Positions 1-5,228 of a stretch of 5,458 nucleotides of DNA are shown here, piece after piece. The notes under the pieces are model-generated. The model saw nothing but the letters and a program-made list of their open reading frames with translations. It was not told the DNA's origin and did not search any database. Numbering within the stretch: position 1 is the stretch's first letter; every line of letters starts with the position of its first letter. A program made the translations under genes and the position numbers. This stretch comes from Pseudomonadota bacterium. GTDB lineage: Bacteria > Pseudomonadota > Alphaproteobacteria > Sphingomonadales > Sphingomonadaceae. Where the stretch lies: assembly GCA_023413015.1 (NCBI GenBank), contig JAEZQR010000022.1:1-5458 (forward strand). The letters are read 5' to 3'.

Positions 1-389
1 CGCCGGCGCCGGTCGGTGCGCTCGGCCGGAGCGGCGTGGTGCCGCGCGCGCCGGACGGACATTTCTACGTCGACGGGCTGGTGAACGGCGTGGGCGTGCG
101 CTTCGTGGTCGATACCGGCGCGGGCGCGGTGATGCTGACGCCCGACGATGCCGCACGCGTGGGCCTGCGGCTCGCGCCCGAACGCTACACGCAGCGGGCG
201 CGGACGGCGGGCGGGCTGACGACGGTGGCACCGGTGCGGCTCGAACGCGTGGCGCTCGGTGGCCGCGAGGTGCGCGACGTGCCGGCGGTCGTCTCCAAGA
301 TCGATACCGGCGTGTCGTTGCTCGGCATGAGCTACCTCCAGCGGCTGCGGCGCGTGGTGATCGAGAACGACACGCTGCGGCTGGAATAA
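1..389 (+). CDS. Retropepsin-like aspartic protease (clan AA), C-terminal part, 5' truncated
   Basis: The reading frame (codons from base 3) is open from the window edge to TAA at 387-389, so the gene starts outside the window; the GTG at 36 is probably internal. The visible part holds one retropepsin core. The catalytic motif is VVDTGA, with the Asp codon at 111-113, and it follows a short 'FYVDGLVNGVGVRFVV' beta hairpin. After a strand-rich middle comes the closing 'SLLGMSYLQRL' segment typical of bacterial TIGR02281-type single-domain aspartic proteases, which are thought to act as dimers because each chain supplies one DTG. Members of this family usually carry an N-terminal membrane anchor; that region is not visible here. 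Physiological substrates are generally unknown. Family assignment is strong from the DTGA and LLGMSYL motifs; the function is inferred from the family. Confidence 0.88.
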   Translation, partial: PAPVGALGRSGVVPRAPDGHFYVDGLVNGVGVRFVVDTGAGAVMLTPDDAARVGLRLAPERYTQRARTAGGLTTVAPVRLERVALGGREVRDVPAVVSKIDTGVSLLGMSYLQRLRRVVIENDTLRLE

Positions 390-415
390 GCGGCCTCGAC
401 AGGGCGAGCCGACGC

Positions 416-432
416 TGCCAGCATCGCTGGCA
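416..432 (+). promoter_or_regulatory. Compact hairpin abutting the ATG of the 115-aa gene
   Basis: TGCCAGC and GCTGGCA form a perfect 7-bp stem with a 3-nt ATC loop; the last paired base is the A of the start codon at 432. No SD lies at normal spacing from that ATG. A purine stretch AGGGCGAG (401-408) sits upstream and would come close to the ATG only if the hairpin folds. No T-run follows, so an intrinsic terminator for the upstream protease gene is less likely. The role is inferred. Confidence 0.45.
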
Positions 433-779
433 TGATCGATCCCGATCACATCGAAGCATTGCTGCAGGCATCGGCCCGAGCCGGCGAGCCGATGACCTAT
501 GCGCAGGTGCTGAACGCGGTGGGCATGAGCTTCTCGCGGCCAAAGATGCGCGCGCTGTGCAAGGTGCTGGAGACAGTCGACCAAGCAGCGCGCGGGCGGG
601 GCGAGCCCGAACTCGCCGTGCTGGTGGTGCGCGCCTCGGACGGGCTGCCGGGGCAGGGCTGGTGGGTCGGGGGCCGGCCGCAGCAAGACGGCTATACCGG
701 CAAGTGGGAGGGGCCCAAGGCCGCCGCCTACATCCGCCGAGTGCAGCGCGAGGCGTTCGATTACTGGCGGACGCGTTAA
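432..779 (+). CDS. Conserved hypothetical protein, 115 aa (sphingomonad type)
   Basis: A soluble protein with no signal peptide or membrane segment. The N-terminal half (residues 5-55) looks helical and resembles a small winged-helix-like fold: 'HIEALLQASARAG', then 'MTYAQVLNAVG', then 'SRPKMRALCKVLETVD'. The C-terminal half has a beta strand 'ELAVLVVR' (60-67) and a conserved-looking 'SDGLPGQGWWVGG' loop (69-81), followed by a helix rich in Arg and aromatic residues. From memory, proteins of this type in Sphingomonadales are sometimes auto-named ribose-phosphate pyrophosphokinase. Nothing here resembles the PRPP-binding or ATP-binding motifs of that enzyme, and it is about a third of its length, so that name should not be used. 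The frame is open back to the stop of the upstream protease gene, but ATG 432 is the only start codon in that interval. Met21 at 492 is an alternative start without a better SD. Function unknown. Confidence 0.75.
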   Translation: MIDPDHIEALLQASARAGEPMTYAQVLNAVGMSFSRPKMRALCKVLETVDQAARGRGEPELAVLVVRASDGLPGQGWWVGGRPQQDGYTGKWEGPKAAAYIRRVQREAFDYWRTR

Positions 780-813
780 CTGCATTCGTGAACGGATAGT
801 TAGGGCCTCGCCG

Positions 814-835
814 TCACCTTCGGAGCCGGAGGTGA
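814..835 (+). promoter_or_regulatory. Hairpin covering the Shine-Dalgarno of the 78-aa membrane protein gene
   Basis: TCACCTTC (814-821) pairs with GGAGGTGA (828-835) over 8 bp including one G-U wobble, around a 6-nt GGAGCC loop. The 3' arm is the strong SD GGAGG (828-832), which sits 5 nt before ATG 838. If folded, the stem would hide the ribosome binding site. This SD also decides the start: the GTG at 832 overlaps it, so ATG 838 is preferred. Confidence 0.45.
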
Positions 836-837
836 GT

Positions 838-1074
838 ATGAGTCTCGATGGGGTCGTGGTGTCTGTCTACGAGCGTCTCTATCCGGTGGCGGTGCTGCTG
901 TGCGCGGCGGCCGGCGTTGCCTGCTACGCGGTGGGCGAGCCGGTGATGGCGATGGAGAGCTTTCTGGCGGTGGCGCTCGGTCTCAAGCTCGACGACAGCC
1001 TGCGGTCGCACTGGGACCGCAAGGCCGAGGCCGAAGCCTCGCGCGGCTGGGCGCGGGCGCGCCTGCCGGTCTAG
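838..1074 (+). CDS. Small membrane protein of unknown function, 78 aa
   Basis: Not recognised as a named family. ATG 838 was chosen because a near-perfect SD (GGAGG at 828-832) lies 5 nt upstream; the GTG at 832 lies within the SD itself. The protein has a hydrophobic segment at about residues 14-32 ('LYPVAVLLCAAAGVACYAV'). A second, weaker one spans about 36-49 (ending 'FLAVALGLKL'), suggesting one or two inner-membrane passes. A charged C-terminal tail follows (K/R/D/E-rich, 50-75), probably cytoplasmic. It ends at TAG 1072-1074, inside the left-to-right hairpin at 1058-1082, and converges with the zinc peptidase gene only 15 nt away. The GC-rich third codon positions fit a real gene. Function unknown. 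Confidence 0.65.
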   Translation: MSLDGVVVSVYERLYPVAVLLCAAAGVACYAVGEPVMAMESFLAVALGLKLDDSLRSHWDRKAEAEASRGWARARLPV

Positions 1075-1082
1075 CAGGCGCG
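1058..1082. terminator. Candidate bidirectional terminator hairpin between convergent genes
   Basis: CGCGCCTGC (1058-1066) and GCAGGCGCG (1074-1082) form a perfect 9-bp GC-rich stem with a 7-nt loop. It covers the stop codon of the 78-aa gene and lies 8 bases from the stop of the convergent zinc peptidase gene. Neither side has a T-run, so it is not a classical intrinsic terminator. The position between two convergent 3' ends supports a termination or transcript-end-protection role. Confidence 0.45.
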
Positions 1083-1089
1083 GTCCGCC

Positions 1090-1965
1090 TTACAGCTGCC
1101 GGGCGTTGAAGGTGTCGCACGCCTCGACCGAACCCGAATTGTAGCCGGTCATGAACCAGCGCATCCGCTGCTCCGACGTGCCGTGGGTGAAGCTGTCGGG
1201 CACGACGCGGCCCTGCGCCTGACGCTGGAGCGTGTCGTCGCCGATCGCCTCGGCAGCGCGCATCGCTTCCTGAACGTCGCCGGGCTCGAGCCGGGCGGCG
1301 TTGTCGCGGCCCCAGAGGCCGGCATAGCAGTCGGCCTGCAGCTCCATGCGAACCTGAAGCGCGTTGGCCTCGCGCTCCGAGGCGCGCGACTGGGCCTGGC
1401 GCACGCGGTCCGAGATGCCGGTGATCGTCTGGACGTGATGGCCGACCTCGTGCGCGATGACATAGGCCTCGGCGAAGTCGCCGGGGGCGCCGAAGCGGCG
1501 CGACAGTTCGTCGAAGAAGCTGGTGTCGAGATAGACCTTCTGATCCGTCGGGCAGTAGAAGGGGCCGACCGCCGCCTGCGCGACGCCGCAGCCCGACTGG
1601 CCCGTGCCGGAATAAAGCACCAGCGTCGGCTCGGGATAATCCTGGCCGGACTGCGCGAAGATCTTGCTCCAGGTCTGCTCGGTGGTCTGGAGCACGCGGG
1701 CGACGAACTGGTCGGTGGCGTTCGTCTGCGCCGGATTGACCTGCTGACCGACCTGCTGCTGGCCGACCGGTTGGCCGCCACCACCGAACAGGCCGCCGCC
1801 GAAGAGATAGAGCAGCACCACGACCAGCACGATCCCGCCGAGGCCCATGCCGCGGCCCATGAACAGGAGCGGCAGGAGGCCACCGATGCCGCCGCCGAAG
1901 CCGCCACCGCCCATCCCGCGCTGGTTTTCGATGTTGCTGCTTCCCCGCAGGTCGTCGAGACGCAT
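1090..1965 (-). CDS. Neutral zinc metallopeptidase, KPN_02809/YpfJ family (PF04228)
   Basis: A 291-aa membrane-anchored metallopeptidase. It opens with the family's 'MRLDDLRGSSNIENQRG' start, then a glycine-rich linker (18-44), a transmembrane segment (about 42-55) and a second Gly/Gln-rich linker (56-76). The peptidase domain runs from about 82 to the end. Zinc site: HEVGHH with His172, catalytic Glu173 and His176; 'ELQADCYAGLW' (208-218) probably gives the third ligand. The C-terminal 'HGTSEQRMRWF' block is also family-typical. Cys126 and Cys138 may form a disulfide, consistent with a domain outside the cytoplasm. The start was set at 1965 because the family N-terminus begins there and a GGAG SD (1976-1973) lies 7 nt upstream; an 11-codon longer start at 1998 lacks this support. 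It lies 59 nt downstream of the monooxygenase and may be its co-transcribed neighbour. Substrate unknown. Confidence 0.93.
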   Translation of the reverse strand: MRLDDLRGSSNIENQRGMGGGGFGGGIGGLLPLLFMGRGMGLGGIVLVVVLLYLFGGGLFGGGGQPVGQQQVGQQVNPAQTNATDQFVARVLQTTEQTWSKIFAQSGQDYPEPTLVLYSGTGQSGCGVAQAAVGPFYCPTDQKVYLDTSFFDELSRRFGAPGDFAEAYVIAHEVGHHVQTITGISDRVRQAQSRASEREANALQVRMELQADCYAGLWGRDNAARLEPGDVQEAMRAAEAIGDDTLQRQAQGRVVPDSFTHGTSEQRMRWFMTGYNSGSVEACDTFNARQL

Positions 1966-1974
1966 GATGCTACT

Positions 1975-2002
1975 CCGGCTGATACGCTTTGGCATCAACC
2001 GG
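1975..2002 (-). promoter_or_regulatory. Intercistronic hairpin overlapping the zinc peptidase SD
   Basis: Read on the minus strand, CCGGTTGATGC and GTATCAGCCGG pair over 11 bp (two G-U wobbles) around a CAAAGC loop. The 3' arm contains the GG of the GGAG SD at 1976-1973, so folding would limit ribosome access. No T-run follows, so termination is unlikely. Position in the monooxygenase-peptidase gap suggests translational control or mRNA end-processing (inference). Confidence 0.45.
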
Positions 2003-2024
2003 GGACGGCAGCGAAGGTTGCGCG

Positions 2025-3554
2025 TCAGGCGGTGATGCGGGCCGGCGGCTCGCGCGGGACCAGTTCATAGGCGTCGAGATCGGCGCGGCGCATCTGGCGC
2101 CAGAACTCGATCGTCGAGCCCGACCAGTTGTTGGTGATCTTGCCGTCGTGCTTGTACCAGCTGCCGCAGTTCGCCGCCCAGACGGTGGTGGCGAGCTTCG
2201 CCTGCAGCTCGCGGTTGTAGGCATCCTGCGCGTCCGGCCGGACGTCGAGGTAGCGCAGGTTGCGCTTCAGCAGCAGCTCGATCAGCTGCATCGCATAGTC
2301 CATCTGCCGTTCGGACATGAAGATGATCGAGTTGTGGCCGAGGTTGGTGTTCGGGCCGTAGAGGATGAACATGTTGGGGAAGCCCGCGACGGTGACGCCG
2401 CGGTGCGCCTCGGCTCCCTTGGCCCAGGCATCGTGCAGGCGCTTGCCGCCGCGGCCGACGATCTCCATCGGTGCGAGCAGGCCCGCCGTCTCGAACCCGG
2501 TGCCCCAGACGATCACGTCGAGCGGCACGCGCCGGCCCGAGCGGGTCTCGATGCCGTCGGGCAGGATGCGCGCGATCGGGTCGGTCACGATCTCGACGTT
2601 GGGGCGGGTGACGGCCGGATAATAGTCGTCGGTGATCAGGATGCGCTTGCAGCCGATCGGATAGTCGGGCGTCAGCACCTCGCGCAGCTTGGGGTCGGCG
2701 ACCTGCGTCTCCAGCTGGTCGCGCGCCATCTTCTCAAGCCGGCGCGACGCCCAGCTGCCGGTCTTCTTGAAGGCGCCCCAGCGGCTTTCGTTGATCGTGT
2801 AGATCAGCAGGCGGATCAGCTTCGGGATGATCGGCAGCTTGGCGTAGCGGGCGTGCTGCTTCGGCGTGATCTCGGCATCGGGGCGCGGGATGATCCAGTT
2901 GGCCGAGCGCTGGAAGATGGTGAGCTTCTCGGCCAGCGGCGCGATCTCCGGGATATACTGGACCGCGCTCGCACCGTTGCCGATCGAGGCGACGCGCTTG
3001 CCGGTCAGGTCGATGTCGTGGCGCCAGCGGGCGGAGTGAAACTGCACGCCCTTGAAGCTGTCCTTGCCGGGGATGTCGGGCGTCCACGGGCGGTTGAGCT
3101 GGCCGGTGCCGATGATGAAGATGCGTCCCGACCAGCAGCGGCCGTCGCCAGCGCGCACGAGCCAGCGGCCTTCGTCCTCATCGAAGGTCGCGCCTTCGAC
3201 CTCGGTGCCGAAGCGGATGTGGGACCCAAGGCCGTAGCGTTCGGCGATGTCGCGGAAATAGGCGAGGATTTCCGGCTGGCGGGCGAAGGCCCGCGTCCAG
3301 TTCGGATTGGGGGCGAAGCTGTAGCTGTAGAGGTGGCTCGGTACGTCGCAGGAAGCGCCAGGATATTGGTTGTCGTACCAGGTGCCGCCGACCGAGGCCG
3401 AGCGTTCGAGGATCACGAAGTCGTCGATGCCGGCCTTCTTGAGCCGGATGCCGGCGAGCAGGCCCGACATGCCGGCGCCGACGATCACCGCCGTGACGTT
3501 GGTGGGTACGTCGCCGCTCGCCTGCGGCTTCAACTGCGGATCGGCCTCGGCCAT
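2025..3554 (-). CDS. Flavin-containing monooxygenase, Baeyer-Villiger-like (FAD/NADPH)
   Basis: A 509-aa cytosolic flavoenzyme of the class B monooxygenase group. These use NADPH and O2 to insert oxygen into ketones or oxidise heteroatoms. The FAD Rossmann motif GAGMSG is at 26-31 with the acidic strand end 'VILER' (47-51). 'GGTWYDNQYPGASCD' (56-70) is typical of Baeyer-Villiger enzymes, as are 'YPIGCKR' (298-304), 'WGTGFE' (350-355) and 'GPNTNLGHNS' (400-409). The NADPH Rossmann motif is GNGASA (192-197). The fingerprint FxGxxxHxxxW is present (167-177), but the following residue is Arg178 instead of the usual Pro or Asp. Late in the chain 'NCGSWYK' (462-468) matches ketone-active relatives. 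The start was set at 3554 because the SD GAGGGAG (3568-3562) lies 7 nt upstream; the frame is open 96 codons further but into the nuclease gene. Substrate unknown. It lies 53 nt after the nuclease gene. Confidence 0.93.
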   Translation of the reverse strand: MAEADPQLKPQASGDVPTNVTAVIVGAGMSGLLAGIRLKKAGIDDFVILERSASVGGTWYDNQYPGASCDVPSHLYSYSFAPNPNWTRAFARQPEILAYFRDIAERYGLGSHIRFGTEVEGATFDEDEGRWLVRAGDGRCWSGRIFIIGTGQLNRPWTPDIPGKDSFKGVQFHSARWRHDIDLTGKRVASIGNGASAVQYIPEIAPLAEKLTIFQRSANWIIPRPDAEITPKQHARYAKLPIIPKLIRLLIYTINESRWGAFKKTGSWASRRLEKMARDQLETQVADPKLREVLTPDYPIGCKRILITDDYYPAVTRPNVEIVTDPIARILPDGIETRSGRRVPLDVIVWGTGFETAGLLAPMEIVGRGGKRLHDAWAKGAEAHRGVTVAGFPNMFILYGPNTNLGHNSIIFMSERQMDYAMQLIELLLKRNLRYLDVRPDAQDAYNRELQAKLATTVWAANCGSWYKHDGKITNNWSGSTIEFWRQMRRADLDAYELVPREPPARITA

Positions 3555-3561
3555 CGCGTCG

Positions 3562-3568
3562 CTCCCTC
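3562..3568 (-). promoter_or_regulatory. Shine-Dalgarno deciding the monooxygenase start
   Basis: GAGGGAG on the minus strand, 7 nt before the ATG at 3554. It favours this start over in-frame upstream codons that would overlap the nuclease gene. Confidence 0.7.
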
Positions 3569-3607
3569 TTTTCCGGGAACCTATCGCGAGGAGCCGAGGT
3601 CCGAACC

Positions 3608-4480
3608 CTAGCCTTTTGTCGGGGCGTACAGCTCGTTCAACATCTTCGCCAGCCGCACGCCGGCGCGCTTGGCCTGCTCGCGCACGGTCTCGCGGGTTTC
3701 GGCGATGTAATGCTCGTCGACCATCACGCGCTGCTGCGGGGCGGCCTCGCAGATCTTGACGCCGTCGAGCTTGCCGTAGGCGTACTGGCCGGAGGCGGTC
3801 CATGCTTCCTTCATCCAGTCGGCCAGCGTGCCTTGGCGCCACTGCGCGGCCTGCTCCGGCGTGATCTGCGAGATCAGGCCGGCGGGATCGCCCGGCGGCT
3901 CGGACAGGGTGCGCTCGGCGAGGTCCGAGTCCCAGATGCGGTGGAGGTTCATCCGCTCGGGCGCCTTGAGGCCGTAGGCAGCCTTGACGTTGTTGCCGCC
4001 GCGGTCGGAGGCGTCGCCGGCGTGGAGCGGCTGGTGCATGTCGCCCATGAAGTGGACGAGCCAGGCGAGCGACAGCAGCTTCTCGCGATCGGGCACCTTG
4101 CGGTCGGCGAGCAGCCGGGCGTGGCGCTCGATCTGCGCCGAGACGCAGTTGCCGTCGGGGCAGCTCTTCTTGATGTCGAAGGGCTGGCAGACGTTGAGGT
4201 TCTGATAGTGCCAGGGGAAGCTGTAGTTGAAGCGGTCACCGAGGCCCCGGATGCAGTCGGGCCAGTAGCTGGCGTCCTCGATGGTCTTCAACGGACAGGT
4301 CGGCGTCTCGGCGAGCCGTTCCTTGGCGAGGAGGCGCGTGACCTCGGCGCGGGCCGTGGGCGTGAGATAGGCCCAGGCGATCGAGGCGACCGTGCGGTGG
4401 CCATATTCGCCCCAGGCGAGCGCCGGGCGGGGGAGCGCCGCGACCAGCAGGGCAGCGAGCAGGAAGCGTAAGCGGATCAT
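3608..4480 (-). CDS. Secreted S1/P1-type zinc nuclease
   Basis: A 290-aa exported endonuclease of the S1/P1 family, which cuts single-stranded nucleic acids, often with 3'-nucleotidase activity, using a tri-zinc centre. The N-terminus is a clean signal peptide: Arg-containing n-region, Leu/Ala-rich core, Ala-Leu-Ala at 20-22. Cleavage would leave Trp23 as the mature first residue, as needed because its amino group binds zinc. All nine family ligands are visible: Trp23, His28, Asp75, His91, His143, Asp147, His153, His180 and Asp184, in motifs WGEYGH, YWPD, WHYQNL, HFMGDMHQPLH and NLHRIWDSD. Several Cys residues (62, 76, 98, 107, 112 and one near the C-terminus) suggest disulfides in the periplasm. 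Start 4480 gives the signal peptide; upstream in-frame starts run into a terminator-like hairpin. The SD is weak. Probable role is scavenging of nucleic acid for phosphate or nucleosides (family inference). It is the first gene of the possible three-gene minus-strand unit. Confidence 0.94.
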   Translation of the reverse strand: MIRLRFLLAALLVAALPRPALAWGEYGHRTVASIAWAYLTPTARAEVTRLLAKERLAETPTCPLKTIEDASYWPDCIRGLGDRFNYSFPWHYQNLNVCQPFDIKKSCPDGNCVSAQIERHARLLADRKVPDREKLLSLAWLVHFMGDMHQPLHAGDASDRGGNNVKAAYGLKAPERMNLHRIWDSDLAERTLSEPPGDPAGLISQITPEQAAQWRQGTLADWMKEAWTASGQYAYGKLDGVKICEAAPQQRVMVDEHYIAETRETVREQAKRAGVRLAKMLNELYAPTKG

Positions 4481-4528
4481 GGCGCGCCCATGCCACCCCG
4501 GACGCGAGAAAGCGAGGGGGCAAGAGGA

Positions 4529-4560
4529 CGCCGGAGCCATCTGCGCACACGGCTCCGGCG
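4529..4560 (-). terminator. Probable intrinsic-type terminator after the 77-aa gene
   Basis: CGCCGGAGCC (4529-4538) and GGCTCCGGCG (4551-4560) form a perfect 10-bp stem with a 12-nt loop. On the minus strand it is followed by TCCTCTTG, a weak pyrimidine tract. It lies 70 nt past the stop of the 77-aa gene and 48 nt before the nuclease start, so it probably ends the former transcript. The nuclease promoter would then have to lie in or next to this gap. Confidence 0.55.
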
Positions 4561-4577
4561 AGTTCGTCACCGGCAAG

Positions 4578-4667
4578 GCGGACCAGCCGCCAGGTCGTTC
4601 GCGCGCGCTGCCTTGTCGACCGGCAGCCCCTCAACGCGCGGACCAGCCGAAAGATTCGTGCGCGCTG
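4578..4667. repeat. Imperfect direct repeat, about 30 bp, 60-bp period
   Basis: GCGGACCAGCCG occurs at 4578-4589 and again at 4638-4649. Each is followed after a divergent stretch by a related block (TTCGCGCGCGCTG, 4598-4610; TTCGTGCGCGCTG, 4655-4667). The right copy encodes the C-terminus of the 77-aa protein on the minus strand; the left copy is past its stop. This suggests a local duplication of the gene's 3' end. Confidence 0.5.
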
Positions 4668-4864
4668 AACGGCCAGCGCATCGCCAGCCGGCCAGCTCGG
4701 GCAGCGGCCGTCGCCTTTGCCCGGCCGATGCGGTCCTCCAGCGCGGCGACGGCGGCATCGACATGGAGCACCGCGACACCGCCCTGCAGGTGGGCGAGCT
4801 GGTCCTGAAGTTCGGTCAGTTGGCCCAGCAGGGCCTCAAGCTTGGTCACGTCGGTCACGGTCAT
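4631..4864 (-). CDS. Small coiled-coil protein of unknown function, 77 aa
   Basis: Not recognised as a named family. ATG 4864 has a strong SD, GAGGGG (4878-4873), with 8-nt spacing, which is the main support for a real gene. Residues 8-27 carry Leu at 9, 12/13, 16, 19, 23 and 26, the 3-4 spacing of a short coiled coil, and a second helix (35-60) is Ala-rich and charged. There is no signal peptide or membrane segment. The C-terminal end ('FSAHESFGWSAR') lies in one copy of a local direct repeat, so this tail may be recent or variable. A hairpin with weak T-tract lies 70 nt downstream. The helical part suggests a dimerising or partner-binding protein (inference only). Confidence 0.6.
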   Translation of the reverse strand: MTVTDVTKLEALLGQLTELQDQLAHLQGGVAVLHVDAAVAALEDRIGRAKATAAARAGRLAMRWPFSAHESFGWSAR

Positions 4865-4867
4865 ATT

Positions 4868-4888
4868 GTTCGCCCCTCAATTGCGAAC
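4868..4888 (-). promoter_or_regulatory. Inverted repeat around the SD of the 77-aa gene
   Basis: GTTCGC and GCGAAC flank a 9-nt spacer. On the minus strand the spacer AATTGAGGG contains most of the SD. It could be a DNA operator or an RNA hairpin presenting the SD in its loop. Both roles are inference. Confidence 0.35.
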
Positions 4889-4977
4889 GCTACGCCGACT
4901 ACAGGCTGCCAGGCTTTTGCGATTTCCGGCCGGGTCTCCCACCCGCCGGGTCGATGAGGATGCCATAACTGCAATCC

Positions 4978-5202
4978 GAGTCCAGAGCGGGGCGTAAGGT
5001 TCGGAGCGGCTTAGAGAATCGGCGTCGGGCGGGCTGCGAATCACCCCAATGACCGACAGAGAGGTGAGTTTGGAGGCGTAATATTCAGCCGGGGCAAGGA
5101 CATGACGGCAGCGGCTCCGAAAACTTGCGAGGAACGGGCCGGTTTTCCCCGTTATCCTCGTTATCCACAGGGGGTTAACGCGATTTTCGACTCGTGCGAC
5201 TC
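4978..5202. promoter_or_regulatory. Cluster of five GANTC sites (CcrM-type methylation motif)
   Basis: GAGTC at 4978, GAATC at 5016 and 5038, GACTC at 5189 and 5198. By eye only three other GANTC sites occur in the rest of the window (840, 3927, 4653). In alphaproteobacteria CcrM methylates GANTC, and such sites are enriched near cell-cycle promoters. The sites are seen; the role is inferred. Confidence 0.5.
5152..5169 (+). promoter_or_regulatory. Tandem DnaA-box-like 9-mers, one perfect
   Basis: TTATCCACA at 5161-5169 is the exact consensus DnaA box. Directly before it, TTATCCTCG (5152-5160) matches at 7 of 9 positions in the same orientation, with no gap. Such boxes mark origins and DnaA-controlled promoters. 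No further good box was found, so a full origin is not shown. Confidence 0.6.
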
Positions 5203-5219
5203 GGGGAGGACGTGAGAGC

Positions 5220-5228
5220 TTAACCATG
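5220..5228 (+). promoter_or_regulatory. TTAACCATG, possible CtrA half site
   Basis: TTAACCAT is a known alphaproteobacterial CtrA half-site form. A second TTAA (inside GTTAAC, 5174-5179) lies 45 bp upstream, too far for the classical TTAA-N7-TTAA. The ATG inside the motif opens a doubtful 68-aa frame. Confidence 0.3.

Noticed and set aside
1183..2070. 295-aa plus-strand open frame
   Set aside because: Antisense shadow of the zinc peptidase, which carries HEVGHH and the family N-terminus.
1989..3611. 540-aa plus-strand open frame
   Set aside because: Antisense shadow of the flavin monooxygenase; long antisense frames are common in DNA this GC-rich, and the minus strand has clear family motifs.
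3710..4471. 253-aa plus-strand open frame
   Set aside because: Antisense shadow of the S1/P1 nuclease, whose nine zinc ligands are all present.
4929..4952. Possible tRNA-like or attachment-site structure in GCCGGGTC repeats
   Set aside because: No cloverleaf, T-loop or CCA; only short GC-rich repeats that are expected in this base composition.
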